A stretch of 64,000 nucleotides of DNA from Cryobacterium sp. GrIS_2_6. GTDB taxonomy: Bacteria > Actinomycetota > Actinomycetes > Actinomycetales > Microbacteriaceae. Within the stretch, counting starts at the first letter, position 1; every line of letters starts with the position of its first letter. The stretch covers positions 3,968,001 through 4,032,000 of the forward strand of contig NZ_JAXCHP010000001.1 of assembly GCF_035984545.1 (NCBI RefSeq). The letters run 5' to 3'. Position numbers and translations under genes: made by a program. Shown here piece by piece: positions 19,389-29,816 of this stretch. The notes under the pieces were generated by a model. The model saw only the letters and a program-made list of their open reading frames with translations. It did no database searches and was not told the DNA's origin.

Positions 19389-20723
19389 ATGATTAAATCC
19401 AAGCACGCCCTCCGGACCGCCATCGTGGCGGGAGCAGGCGTCATCGCCGTCATGCTCTCCGGTTGTGCATCCGGCGGCGGTTCAACCGCTACCACGACCT
19501 CGGCTGCGGCCGCGTCCTCGTACACCGACGCAGCTTGTGCGAGCGGAGCGTCCACGGACAAGTCGCTGGTCGTCGGCTCGATCCTCCCGATCACCGGTAG
19601 CCTCGCCTATCTCAACCCGCCGGAACTCGCCGGCGTCGGCCTCGCCGTCTCCGACATCAACGCCGCCGGCGGCGTCGGCGGCAAGGACGCCTGCGTCCTG
19701 GCCACCGACTCCGGTGACAGCACCGACCTGACAATTTCGACCGCGTCCGCCCAGAAGCTCATCGCCGCCAAGGTCTCCGTCGCTATCGGCGCCGCGTCCT
19801 CGAGCGTTTCGCTCAACGTCGTCGACTCCTTCGCTTCCGCCAAGATCGTCCAGATCTCTCCGGCCAACACGTCGGCCAAGCTCAGCGGCTACGGTCCGTT
19901 CTACTTCCGTACCGCACCGCCGGACTCGGTCCAGGGTTCCGCGCTCGGCCAGCTCATTACGGGTGACGGCAATGCAAAGGTCGCCTTCCTCGTCTTCAAC
20001 GACTCCTACGGAACCGGCCTCCGCGACTTCACGCAGGCCAGCGTCGAAGCCTCCGGCGGAACCATCGTCTACGGCGGCAAGGGCAACGGCCAGGAATTCC
20101 CCCCCGGCCAGACTACGTTCTCGTCCGAGGTGACCGCCGCGAAGGCGACCAACCCTGACGCGATCGTCATCCTCGCCTTCGACGAGACCAAGTCGATCAT
20201 CCCCGAGCTCAAGGCTCAGGGCGTCGACCTCTCCAAGGTCTACCTGTCCGACGGCAACACCGCCGACTACAGCAAGGACTTCGAAGCCGGCACGCTGACC
20301 AGCGCACAGGGCACGATCCCTGGCGCATACCCGGCAGATGACTTCAAGGCCAAGCTCGTCTCCTGGTACAAGGACACCCAGAACGCAGCTCTCGGAGACT
20401 TCTCCTACGCTCCTGAGGCCTACGACGCGACCACCCTCTCCGCCCTCGCGGCCCTGAAGGCCAAGTCCACCGTCTCCGCCGACATCCAGGCGCAGCTCGC
20501 GGCCGTTTCCGGCGCGAGTGGCAAGGGCACCAAGTGCAAGAGCTACGCCGAGTGTGCACCGCTCGTCACCGCCGGAACGGACATCCAGTACGTCGGACAG
20601 TCCGGCGTCGGCCCGTTCAACTCGCACAACGAGCCGTCGAGCGCCTTCATCGGCATCTACAAGTTCGACAAGGACAACAAGCCGGTCTGGCAGTCCGCCA
20701 TCGAAGGACAGACCTCCTACTAG
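19389..20723 (+). CDS. Branched-chain amino-acid-type ABC substrate-binding lipoprotein
   Basis: Extracellular ligand-binding lipoprotein (LivK/Peripla_BP_6 family) of 444 residues from the ATG at 19389, with AAAGGG upstream. An in-frame start at 19266 would add residues ahead of the signal peptide. The lipobox is AVMLSGC (Cys26), followed by a Ser/Thr/Ala linker. The two-lobe fold starts at VVGSILPITGSLAYLNPPEL. A Cys pair (TKCKSYAECAPL) near the C-terminus may form a disulfide. It is encoded opposite the livHMGF operon, which would supply its membrane and ATPase partners. Ligand identity (amino acid, urea or other) cannot be set from sequence. Confidence 0.9.
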   Translation: MIKSKHALRTAIVAGAGVIAVMLSGCASGGGSTATTTSAAAASSYTDAACASGASTDKSLVVGSILPITGSLAYLNPPELAGVGLAVSDINAAGGVGGKDACVLATDSGDSTDLTISTASAQKLIAAKVSVAIGAASSSVSLNVVDSFASAKIVQISPANTSAKLSGYGPFYFRTAPPDSVQGSALGQLITGDGNAKVAFLVFNDSYGTGLRDFTQASVEASGGTIVYGGKGNGQEFPPGQTTFSSEVTAAKATNPDAIVILAFDETKSIIPELKAQGVDLSKVYLSDGNTADYSKDFEAGTLTSAQGTIPGAYPADDFKAKLVSWYKDTQNAALGDFSYAPEAYDATTLSALAALKAKSTVSADIQAQLAAVSGASGKGTKCKSYAECAPLVTAGTDIQYVGQSGVGPFNSHNEPSSAFIGIYKFDKDNKPVWQSAIEGQTSY

Positions 20724-20765
20724 CAGGAGAGTGCTGATCGTCGGCTGAGGCCGCACGAACACAGG

Positions 20766-20800
20766 GAGCGGGGTCGGGCGAAAGCCCGGCCCCGCTCTTT
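20766..20800 (+). terminator. Terminator of the binding-protein gene
   Basis: A 14-bp GC-rich stem (GAGCGGGGTCGGGC with one G-T pair), GAAA tetraloop at 20780-20783, then CTTTCG. It lies 43 bp after the stop at 20723. Confidence 0.8.
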
Positions 20801-20863
20801 CGTGCGCCCGCCCCCGTGCCGTGCGCGGCAGCATCCGCTCGCGTGCTAGTGCCGGTCGCGCCC

Positions 20864-20915
20864 GCGCCGGTTTCGGCAGCCCGCCGTTGCGGTAGCGGGC
20901 TGCGCAGACGGGCGC
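20864..20915. repeat. Short (52-bp) variant of the GC-rich palindromic element
   Basis: The left arm begins GCGCCGGTTTCGGCAGCC and the right arm reverse-complements to GCGCCCGTCTGCGCAGCC. The arms match the 58-bp elements at 33676, 33903 and 35176, but the centre is 6 bp shorter. It lies between the convergent binding-protein and livF genes. Confidence 0.6.
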
Positions 20916-20937
20916 GGTGGCGGATGCCGCCGGGGAC

Positions 20938-20980
20938 GCAAAAAGGCCCGTACCGGCCCCCAGGGGGCTGGCACGGGCCT
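20938..20980 (-). terminator. Terminator of the livHMGF operon
   Basis: Eighteen-bp arms (20944-20961 with 20963-20980, two mismatches) followed on the minus strand by TTTTTGCG. It lies 19 bp beyond the livF stop. Confidence 0.75.
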
Positions 20981-20998
20981 CTCGGCGGTGCGGACGGG

Positions 20999-21781
20999 TC
21001 AGGCGATGCTGACGGGCTTCTCGTCCTTCTCGGCGTCAACGTCCTTGGCGAGGGTGCCGAGGTAGAGCTCGATGACCTTGGGGTCGTCGGCGAGCTCGCG
21101 GCCGGTGCCTGTGTAGGCGTTGCGGCCCTGGTCGAGCACGTAACCGCGGTCGCAGATCTGCAGGCACCGGCGCGCGTTCTGCTCGACCATCACGATCGTC
21201 ACGCCGGTCTTGTTGATGCGGCGGGTGCGGATGAAGGTCTCGTCCTGACGCACAGGGGACAGGCCGGCGGACGGTTCGTCGAGGAGCAGCACGGACGGGT
21301 CCATCATGAGCGCACGCGCCATCGCGACCGACTGGCGTTCACCACCGGAGAGCGAACCGGCGCGCTGGGTGCGGCGGTCGGCGAGGGCGGGGAACAGGTC
21401 GAAGATCGCGTCGAGACGCTCGACGAGCAGCTTGGGCCGCAGGTAGAGGCCCATCTGCAGGTTCTCCTCGATCGTGAGGGAGGGGAACACGTTGTTGTTC
21501 TGGGGGACGAAGCCGACGCCGGCCTGCACGAGGCGGTTCGCCTTGAAACCGGTGATGTCTTCGCCCTTGAGCGTGACGCTGCCGCTGCGGACGGACACCA
21601 GTCCGAACAGTGCCTTGAGCAGCGTGGACTTGCCCGCGCCGTTCGGACCGATGATTCCGATGAGCTCACCGGGGTAGACATCCAGGTTGCAGCCGTTGAG
21701 GATATTGACCCCGGGAACATAGCCGGCGACGAGATCCGTCGCCTGCAGGACCGGAGCGGGAGAGCCTGTGGGTACAACCAT
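20999..21781 (-). CDS. livF: Branched-chain amino-acid-type ABC transporter ATPase LivF
   Basis: Cytoplasmic ATPase subunit of 260 residues. Walker A is GPNGAGKST, the Q-loop region is GVGFVPQNNNVFPSLT, the ABC signature is LSGGERQSVAMARAL, Walker B is VLLLDEPSAGL and the switch His is replaced in MVEQNARR, as in LivF proteins. It is the last gene of the operon livH-livM-livG-livF, 2 nt after livG. It would dimerise with LivG to drive uptake through LivH/LivM. Confidence 0.92.
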   Translation of the reverse strand: MVVPTGSPAPVLQATDLVAGYVPGVNILNGCNLDVYPGELIGIIGPNGAGKSTLLKALFGLVSVRSGSVTLKGEDITGFKANRLVQAGVGFVPQNNNVFPSLTIEENLQMGLYLRPKLLVERLDAIFDLFPALADRRTQRAGSLSGGERQSVAMARALMMDPSVLLLDEPSAGLSPVRQDETFIRTRRINKTGVTIVMVEQNARRCLQICDRGYVLDQGRNAYTGTGRELADDPKVIELYLGTLAKDVDAEKDEKPVSIA

Positions 21782-21783
21782 GA

Positions 21784-22779
21784 CTACGCGTCGCCTTCCG
21801 TGCGGTTTTCGAGTTCGACCTCTTTGGCCAGTTCCTCCGCGACTTCGTCCGTGAGGAGCGAGTCATCGCCGAGGTCGGTGTCGTGGTGCGCGCCGAGGTA
21901 GGCGTCGATCACGGCCTGGTCGTCCATGACGGTGGCCGACGGGCCCTCCGCAACAACCTTGCCCTCGGCCATCACGACGACCCAGTCGGAGATGTGCCGC
22001 ACCATGTGCATGTCGTGCTCGACGAACAGGACGGTCATGCCCTCGTCGCGGAGTGACTTGATGTGCCCGAGCAGCGACTGGGTGAGTGCGGGGTTGACCC
22101 CGGCCATCGGCTCATCGAGCATGATCATGGTCGGTTCGCTCATGAGTGCCCGCGCCATCTCGAGGAGCTTCTTCTGGCCGCCGGAGAGGCTCCCGGCCAT
22201 GTCGTTCTTCTTCTCGAGAAGCTTGAAGCGCTGCAGGAGGTCCTCGGCCTGCGCCGTGATCTCCCGTTCGCGCGCCGCCCAGAGCGGCTTGATCACCGCG
22301 GCGAAGAGGTTTTCGCCGGGCTGGTCCTTCGCGCCGAGGAGCATGTTCTCGAGCACGGTGAGCCTGCTGAGCGCCTTGGTGAGCTGGAAGGTGCGCACCA
22401 TGCCGCGCTGGGCGACCTTCGCTGCACCCATGTTGTTGACCGAACGCCCGTTGAACATCGAGCGGGCGGCGTGGTCGGACTTCGGCCCGCCGATGAGGCG
22501 CGGGGCGGAGCTCGGCTTGTCGAAGCCCGTGATCAGGTTGAAGAACGTGGTCTTGCCCGCGCCGTTCGGGCCGATCAGGGCCGTGATGATTCCGCGCTGC
22601 ACCTCGAGGTGCGGCACGTTGACGGCGGTCATGCCGCCGAACTGGCGCACGATGTTGTCGACGACCAGGATCGGGTCGGGCTTGGGGACGCCGGGGAGGG
22701 GGGAGACGGCGGCGACGCTCGCGGTGGCGGCGGCAGCAGCAGCTGTCGGGGCGGCGGTGACTCCGAGATCAGTTGACAT
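21784..22779 (-). CDS. livG: Branched-chain amino-acid-type ABC transporter ATPase LivG
   Basis: ATPase subunit of 331 residues from the ATG at 22779, whose first 11 nt overlap livM. Residues 1-35 are an Ala-rich extension (AAPTAAAAAATASVAAV) not found in short LivG proteins. The ATPase core has Walker A GPNGAGKTTFFNLITG, signature LSGGQKKLLEMARAL, Walker B MIMLDEPMAGVNP and VLFVEHDMHMV with the switch His. The C-terminal EAYLGAHHD-type region and an acidic tail follow. It pairs with LivF. Confidence 0.92.
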   Translation of the reverse strand: MSTDLGVTAAPTAAAAAATASVAAVSPLPGVPKPDPILVVDNIVRQFGGMTAVNVPHLEVQRGIITALIGPNGAGKTTFFNLITGFDKPSSAPRLIGGPKSDHAARSMFNGRSVNNMGAAKVAQRGMVRTFQLTKALSRLTVLENMLLGAKDQPGENLFAAVIKPLWAAREREITAQAEDLLQRFKLLEKKNDMAGSLSGGQKKLLEMARALMSEPTMIMLDEPMAGVNPALTQSLLGHIKSLRDEGMTVLFVEHDMHMVRHISDWVVVMAEGKVVAEGPSATVMDDQAVIDAYLGAHHDTDLGDDSLLTDEVAEELAKEVELENRTEGDA

Positions 22780-23758
22780 TGAAGCTCAGCTCCTTCTTGT
22801 TACCGAGTACACCCTGGGGTCTGAAGATCACCACGAGCATGAGCACCACACCGATCAGGATCCAGGAGAACTGTTCCGCCTGCTGGCCGTTCATGATGCT
22901 GTCCGGCACGAACTGGCCGGCGACGCCCTGCACGAACAGGCGCAGGGCGAAGAAGATGATCGAGCCGAGCACGGGCCCGAACACGGTCGCGGCGCCGCCG
23001 AGCAGCAGTGCGGTCCACACGAAGAACGTCATCGAGCGTCCCATGCTGTCCGCTTGAACGGATGCCGGCAGCACGTAGATGATGCCGCCGAGCGCTCCGA
23101 TGGTGCCGCCGAGGATGAGCGCCTGCATCTTGTAGCTGTAGACGTTCTTGCCGAGGCTGCGGATCGCATCCTCGTCTTCCCGGATGCCGCGGAGCACGCG
23201 ACCCCAGGGGCTCCGCATCAGCAGGAACACGAAGAGGCAGAGGATCCCGACGATGGACCACGCCACCAGGCGGATCCACCAGCCGTTGGAGCCGGTGTTG
23301 TCGTAGGTGAACGGGCCGAGGGTGGTCTGGCCGTCGCCGAGGAAGGAGAGGTCGGTGAACGGGCCGCGGTAGCTCTGACCGGTGAGACCGTTCGAGCCGC
23401 CGGTGATGTCGGTGAGGAGCGACGAGCGCCCGATCATCCGCACGATCTCTGCGGCCGAGATCGTGACGATCGCGAGGTAGTCACCGCGCAGCTTCAGCGT
23501 CGGAACGCCGAGGATGAGTGCGAATACCGCCGCGGCGACGAGTGCGATCAGCACGGCCGGGAACAGTGGGATCCCCGCGACGATGGAGATGGCGAAGGCG
23601 TATGCGCCGACGAGCATGAACCCGGCTTGGCCCATGTTGAGCAGGCCGGTGTAGCCGAAGTGGATGTTGAGTCCGATGGCGGCGATGGCGAGTGCTGCCG
23701 TCGATGGTGAGAAGGCGGAGGCGGCAATCGCCGTCAGGGTCGTCAGAAATTCATTCAC
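22769..23758 (-). CDS. livM: Branched-chain amino-acid-type ABC permease LivM
   Basis: Membrane permease of 329 residues from the GTG at 23758, with about eight to nine helices. The BPD_transp_2 family pattern is clear: HFGYTGLLNMGQAGFMLVGAYAFA near residue 32, LRGDYLAIVTISAAEIVRMI, and the cytoplasmic coupling segment SPWGRVLRGIREDEDAIRSLGKNVYSYK contacting the ATPases. The C-terminus is VVIFRPQGVLG. It overlaps livG and follows livH by 13 nt. Confidence 0.92.
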   Translation of the reverse strand: MNEFLTTLTAIAASAFSPSTAALAIAAIGLNIHFGYTGLLNMGQAGFMLVGAYAFAISIVAGIPLFPAVLIALVAAAVFALILGVPTLKLRGDYLAIVTISAAEIVRMIGRSSLLTDITGGSNGLTGQSYRGPFTDLSFLGDGQTTLGPFTYDNTGSNGWWIRLVAWSIVGILCLFVFLLMRSPWGRVLRGIREDEDAIRSLGKNVYSYKMQALILGGTIGALGGIIYVLPASVQADSMGRSMTFFVWTALLLGGAATVFGPVLGSIIFFALRLFVQGVAGQFVPDSIMNGQQAEQFSWILIGVVLMLVVIFRPQGVLGNKKELSFNVN

Positions 23759-23771
23759 GGTCTTGTCCTTC

Positions 23772-25163
23772 CTAACCGATGCGCTCTCGGCGCCCGAAAA
23801 TGCCTTGTGGCCTGACGAGCAGGACGAGGATGAGAATGAGCAGTGCCGTGGCGTACTTGAAGTCGCCGGGGAGCACGAGGTTCGTGAGCTCGACGACCAT
23901 GCCGATGATCATCGCGCCGGCGAGGGCGCCGAACGCGGTGCCGAGGCCGCCGAGGGTGACCGCGGCGAACATCAGCAGCAGCAGCTGCAGGCCGGTCTGC
24001 CAGTTCACGCCGTTGAGCACGAGGCCGAGCATCACTCCTGCGAGTCCGGCGAGTCCGGCGGAGGCCGTCCAGACCAGGCGGATGATGGCGTCGACGTCGA
24101 TCCCTGAGGCCGCGGCGAGCGAGGGGTTGTCCGAAACAGCGCGGGTGGCCCGGCCGATCCGGGACCGGAGCAGGAACAGCCCGACGAGGATGATGACCGC
24201 AACGGCGATGCCCATCGCCCAGAGCGACTGCACAGAGAGGGTGATCGGGCCGATTTCGACGGTGACCGGGTTGGCCTTGTCGATCCGGACGGTCTTGGCC
24301 CCGATGAAGAACTGGAACGCGTACTGCAGCGCGATCGAGAGCCCGATGGTCACGATCATCAGCTGGGTGTTCGGCAGGCCGCGCTTGCGCAGTGGCTTCC
24401 AGATCAGCGCGTCCTGGAAGTATCCGGTCGCCGCGCAGACCGCGACGGTGAGGAAGGCGGCGAGGAAGAGGTTGAGACCGAGCTGGTTGGCGAGCACGAA
24501 TGCCAGCAGGCCGCCGAGGGTCACCTGCTCGCCGTGGGCGAAGTTGCTCAGCCCGGTCGTCCCGTAGATCAGCGAGAGGCCGACGGAGGCGAGGGCGAGC
24601 AGCAACCCGAGGCGGATGCCCGACGCGGCCTGCTGGAGGAAGCGCTCCCACGTGACGGAGCCGCTCGTCGCGGAGTCACCCGTCGAAGGGGCAGAGGTCG
24701 AGATGCCGGTGCTTTCCCCGCTGACCAGCTTGAAGATGGTGCCGGCGTTGCGACCCAGACCGCCGTTGACGGTTGCCGGGTTGGCGATGCTCGGGTCGAG
24801 AGTGTTCCCGCTCGGCAGGCTCGTGGCGTCGAGGGTGACGGTGGATGGACCTGCGACCGTGATGGCCACGCCCCACTTGCCCGCGGCATCCGTCACGAGG
24901 TTCTCGGTCGTGTCACCGTTCGTGACCGTGAGCCTCACGCCGACGGCGGGGTCGCCGTTGCCCTGCTTGATCGTGCCCTGGATGCAGCCTGTGGTGGCAT
25001 CGGCCACACATGCCGTTGTCGGGACGGCCGTCGCCGCGGATGCACTCGTCGCGCCGAGGCCCATCAGGCCCAGACTGGCGACTCCGATGAGCAGGAGACC
25101 GGCGAGCATCCGCCGGGACGACAGGAGGCCTGCCGTACGCGTTCGCTGCATGAATGGTGTCAA
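23772..25163 (-). CDS. livH: LivH permease with an N-terminal secreted beta domain
   Basis: Membrane permease of the ABC system, 463 residues from a TTG at 25163. This codon sits 7 nt after GGAGG, while the next ATG (25151) is 19 nt away, so the TTG is preferred. Residues 1-43 form a signal peptide ending GATSASA. Residues 44-165 form an extracytoplasmic domain with GCIQGTIKQGNGDPAVGVRLTV and AAGKWGVAI, which resembles carboxypeptidase-regulatory/prealbumin-like beta sandwiches. From about 175 the LivH fold begins: LGLLLALASVGLSLIYGTTG, NFAHGEQVTLGG, and SRIGRATRAVSDNPSLAAASGID for ATPase contact. The added domain is the unusual part. It might receive the binding protein. Confidence 0.88.
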   Translation of the reverse strand: MTPFMQRTRTAGLLSSRRMLAGLLLIGVASLGLMGLGATSASAATAVPTTACVADATTGCIQGTIKQGNGDPAVGVRLTVTNGDTTENLVTDAAGKWGVAITVAGPSTVTLDATSLPSGNTLDPSIANPATVNGGLGRNAGTIFKLVSGESTGISTSAPSTGDSATSGSVTWERFLQQAASGIRLGLLLALASVGLSLIYGTTGLSNFAHGEQVTLGGLLAFVLANQLGLNLFLAAFLTVAVCAATGYFQDALIWKPLRKRGLPNTQLMIVTIGLSIALQYAFQFFIGAKTVRIDKANPVTVEIGPITLSVQSLWAMGIAVAVIILVGLFLLRSRIGRATRAVSDNPSLAAASGIDVDAIIRLVWTASAGLAGLAGVMLGLVLNGVNWQTGLQLLLLMFAAVTLGGLGTAFGALAGAMIIGMVVELTNLVLPGDFKYATALLILILVLLVRPQGIFGRRERIG

Positions 25164-25367
25164 AACGTAACCTCCGTGAACGGGCGGGGCCTTGGGGTGG
25201 TCGAGGGGAAAAAACTCGGGTGAACCGGCCCCTGCCAACTTCTTCGTCGACAGTACGTCCCGATTATGTCGCAAATGTTTCGGAGTGATCCTCGGAATCG
25301 TTTCCGTCCTCAAGGAATGCGCGCGCGGAGAAGTCGCTTAACATTGGGGAACCGGTCGTTTCAATGA

Positions 25368-26918
<1,551 letters not shown>

Positions 26919-26959
26919 CCGGGTCGCGCAGGCGCGCCCACCCGGGTGCCGCTCGCGGC

Positions 26960-27747
26960 TCAGGTTAGCGCGGCGATCCGCGAGACTGCCTCGCTGAGCA
27001 CCTCGGGTGAGCAGCCGAAGTTGAGCCGGGCGAAACCGGCGCCGGGAGTGCCGAAGAGCAACCCGGGCAGCAGCGCGACCTTCGCACGCTCGAGGGCGAC
27101 CGCCGCCGGATCATCGCCCCAGCCGAGCGAGCGCAGGTCCAGCCAGGCCAGATAGCCCGCGCGCGGCTGCTCGTAGCCGACCCCGCCGAGATGCGCGTCG
27201 AGGAGCCCGGCCAGCAGTCCCCGGTTCGCCTCGAGCGCGGCGAGCACGCCGTCGAGCCGCAGGCCGCCGTCGCGGAGCGCGGCTTCGAGGTCGTCGAGGT
27301 CGAGCGTCCAGCCGGTCTGGCCGTGCAGGAGCAGAACATCGACGACCCGGCCGCCCGCCGCGGGCACGAGGTCGAAGAACGCCGGGTAGACCGGGGGAGT
27401 GATCACGACCTCGTCGCCCGGCTCGAGGATCATCCGCAGCACCTCGACGACGGCCGAGCCCACTTCGTTCGTCACGACGACCTGCCGGGGGTCGACCGGC
27501 CAGCCCCAGCGGCGCGCGGCGAAGGCGGCGAACGCCTCGGCGAGCGGCTCAGCGGATGCGGCGTAGCCGGTGTCGCTCCGGCGCACGGCCTCGAACAAGG
27601 CGTCCCTGATCGGCTCGGCGAGCGGGTAGTCGAGTTCGGCGACGAAAAGAGGGAGCACGTCGTCGGGAACGCCCGCCACTTCAGGCTCGTGCGTTCGCGC
27701 AGCAGGGACAGCGGTTCGGCTTCAGCGTCTATGACAGCAGCGTGCAC
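26960..27747 (-). pseudogene. Broken PLP aminotransferase / C-S lyase (MalY/PatB type)
   Basis: Remnant of a fold-type I cystathionine beta-lyase-like enzyme, normally about 390 residues. The N-terminal piece reads SLLRERTSLKWRAFP in one frame. The continuation DDVLPLFVAELDYPLAEPIRDAL is in the next frame, which a single missing base near 27667 explains. Inside the second frame, DLDDLEAALRDGG runs straight into LRLDGVLAALEANRGLL. About 115-130 residues that should lie between are absent, including the NPHNPTGR loop and the S-x-S-K segment with the PLP lysine. The C-terminal part (AGYLAWLDLRSLGWG, GFARLNFGCSPEVL) is well preserved. Without the lysine the product cannot work as an aminotransferase. 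The upstream end is set at the in-frame GTG at 27747 and is uncertain. Confidence 0.85.
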
Positions 27748-27831
27748 CTCCTGTGCTGCCGGCGCACCCGTCGCCCACCCGCCGCGCGACACCCCACGAC
27801 AGTGCGGGCAGCGGATGGCGGGACGCGAGGG

Positions 27832-29805
27832 TCAGGGGACGGCGGCGGTGCCGTTCACGGTGGCGCTGTTGCCGCCGAAGTCGGTCACGGTCAGGTCGAC
27901 CTGCAACCGGCTGCCGGAGGGGAGCCTGGCGAAGGCGTAGTGCAGGGCAGGGAGGTCGGCGTGGAGGCCGTAGTCGCTCGTGCCGACCCAGCTCTCGGTA
28001 CCGTCGCCCTGCACGTTGAGCCGCTCGGGCACGATCATGCCGTCCGGGTCCGCGGTGAGCTCGCCGTAACTGCCGAGCTTGTCGTCATAGGCGAAGTAGG
28101 TCTCGTTGAGAATGTCTCCGCTCGCGCCGTCGAGGGTGAGGCTCAGGAGCACGTCCTGGTAGGTCTCTCCCGCGACGTCACCGGGCGAGTAGTACGCCAT
28201 CGGAACGTCGATCGTGACGGAGCCGGACCCAGCCGTGGCAGTTCCCGTTTCGTTGCCGAGCTGCGCGTATGCGGGCGTCGTGTCGGTGCCGTCGGCCAGG
28301 GTGAGCTGGGTGAGGTCGTAACCGCCCTGCACCCGGCCCGACCCGCCTGCGTCCACCGTCGCCGCCCGCTCACCGAGGTAGGTGACCGAGCCGTCTGCCT
28401 CAATGAGGCCGTACCGGACGGATGCGCTCGCCGCGTTCCCGAGCCCGGCCGGGTCGAGTGTGGCGCTGATACTCAGGCCGTCCGCGCCGAAGGAGACTTC
28501 GGCGTCACCCCCGGTGAACCGGGCCTTCTCGGCGCCGGGGATCGCACCGCCGGCGGCGTAATAGGAGGTCAGGAAGTCGAGCCAGCCACCCGCGGTGCCG
28601 AGTGCGCGGTAGTCATCCGCGAAGTACGCTTTCTGGGGCGGGAAGTAGATCGACAGCCCGGTGGCACCCGCGGTGGACTGGCCGTCGACCTTGTCGACCA
28701 CCGCGGCACTGATCGCCCGCACGAGCGTCTCGGCAGCGTCGGCTTCCGCCGTGTCGCCCTGCCCGATCTCTCCGGCGAGGAGGCCGAGGTCGGTCATGAA
28801 CGAGTCCTCGGCCGGATCGGGGCTGCGCCCGAAGCCGAGGGTTCTCGCGAGCGTTCGGCCCACCACGGGAGCGAGACCGGCCCCGCGCCCGACCAGGCCG
28901 CTGCTGAAGGCCGCGAGCGCGGCATCCACCGCGGGCAGCTTGCCGAGGTCGATCAGGGACAGGGTGATCTCAGCCGCGTCGCCCTCGGTTTCGGCCTGGG
29001 AGGAGAACCCCGTGATCAGCGCGGCGCCGAGCTCGTCGACGGTGGCGCCGTCGGCGGCCATCTCGAGGGCCGTGTAGTTCCAGCCGTGACCCGGCTCGAG
29101 CTCCTGCGAGGCGAGCAAGCGGTCCGCGCGCGGGGCCAGGGCGCTTGCGACCTCGTAGGTCGCCATCAGGCAGGCGTCGAAGCCGAGCAGGTCGAGCTTC
29201 GACACACCGGCCGCGCTCAGGCCGCTGCCGATGGCGTCGTTCAGTTCTGCGAGGCTCAGCGAATCACCGCCGGCCGACTCGTAACCCCCGACGCCCGGCC
29301 AGGATGCGCCGTGATCGGAGATGATCACGGCGTAGTGCTCGGCGGGGTACGCGCTGATGCCGCGGGTGATGAAGTCGGAGAGCACGGCGGGGTCGCCGGT
29401 GTCCACGGGGCCGAGGTCGTCCATCACCTCTGCGCCGCCGGGCAGGACGTGCAGGAGCTTCCCGCCGGTCCAGTCGGGCTGTCCGAGCACGGGTTCTGCG
29501 CTGTAATCCGCCGAACGGTCGACGAGGGCGACGAGATTGAGGCCGTCGTGCGAGCCGACCTCGCCCATCTCGCCGAGGTCGGCCATCATGAACGGCTCGA
29601 GGTCGGTGTCGGCGATCGAGTACGTGAGAACGGTCCAGCTGCCGGCGGCCGGGCCGTCGCCGCTGTTCGGCTCGACCGGGCTGCCGGTCGTGCACGCTGC
29701 CAGGCTGACAACCAGGGCCAGTGCGGCCAGCGCTGCGACGGTCCTGCGTGCCGCTCGTGCCGCTCCTACCGCTTGTACCGCTCCTACCGCTTGTGCCGTT
29801 CGCAC
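27832..29805 (-). CDS. Clostripain-family (C11) cysteine peptidase lipoprotein
   Basis: A 657-residue exported lipoprotein from the GTG at 29805. The signal peptide ends VVSLAAC with lipid-anchored Cys38. The caspase-like fold shows WTVLTYSIADTDLEPFMMAD at residue 57, the catalytic His165 in IISDHGASW and the catalytic Cys212 in GFDACLMATYE, the two blocks that define clostripain-related peptidases. The last 250 residues look beta-rich (GYGLIEADGSVTYLGE-type strands) and may be substrate-binding. The first 20 residues come from an imperfect DNA repeat (AVGAVQAVGAARAAR). It follows a membrane-protein gene by 11 nt, so the two are likely an operon. The substrate is unknown. Confidence 0.85.
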   Translation of the reverse strand: MRTAQAVGAVQAVGAARAARRTVAALAALALVVSLAACTTGSPVEPNSGDGPAAGSWTVLTYSIADTDLEPFMMADLGEMGEVGSHDGLNLVALVDRSADYSAEPVLGQPDWTGGKLLHVLPGGAEVMDDLGPVDTGDPAVLSDFITRGISAYPAEHYAVIISDHGASWPGVGGYESAGGDSLSLAELNDAIGSGLSAAGVSKLDLLGFDACLMATYEVASALAPRADRLLASQELEPGHGWNYTALEMAADGATVDELGAALITGFSSQAETEGDAAEITLSLIDLGKLPAVDAALAAFSSGLVGRGAGLAPVVGRTLARTLGFGRSPDPAEDSFMTDLGLLAGEIGQGDTAEADAAETLVRAISAAVVDKVDGQSTAGATGLSIYFPPQKAYFADDYRALGTAGGWLDFLTSYYAAGGAIPGAEKARFTGGDAEVSFGADGLSISATLDPAGLGNAASASVRYGLIEADGSVTYLGERAATVDAGGSGRVQGGYDLTQLTLADGTDTTPAYAQLGNETGTATAGSGSVTIDVPMAYYSPGDVAGETYQDVLLSLTLDGASGDILNETYFAYDDKLGSYGELTADPDGMIVPERLNVQGDGTESWVGTSDYGLHADLPALHYAFARLPSGSRLQVDLTVTDFGGNSATVNGTAAVP

Positions 29806-29816
29806 AGCGTGCCCCG

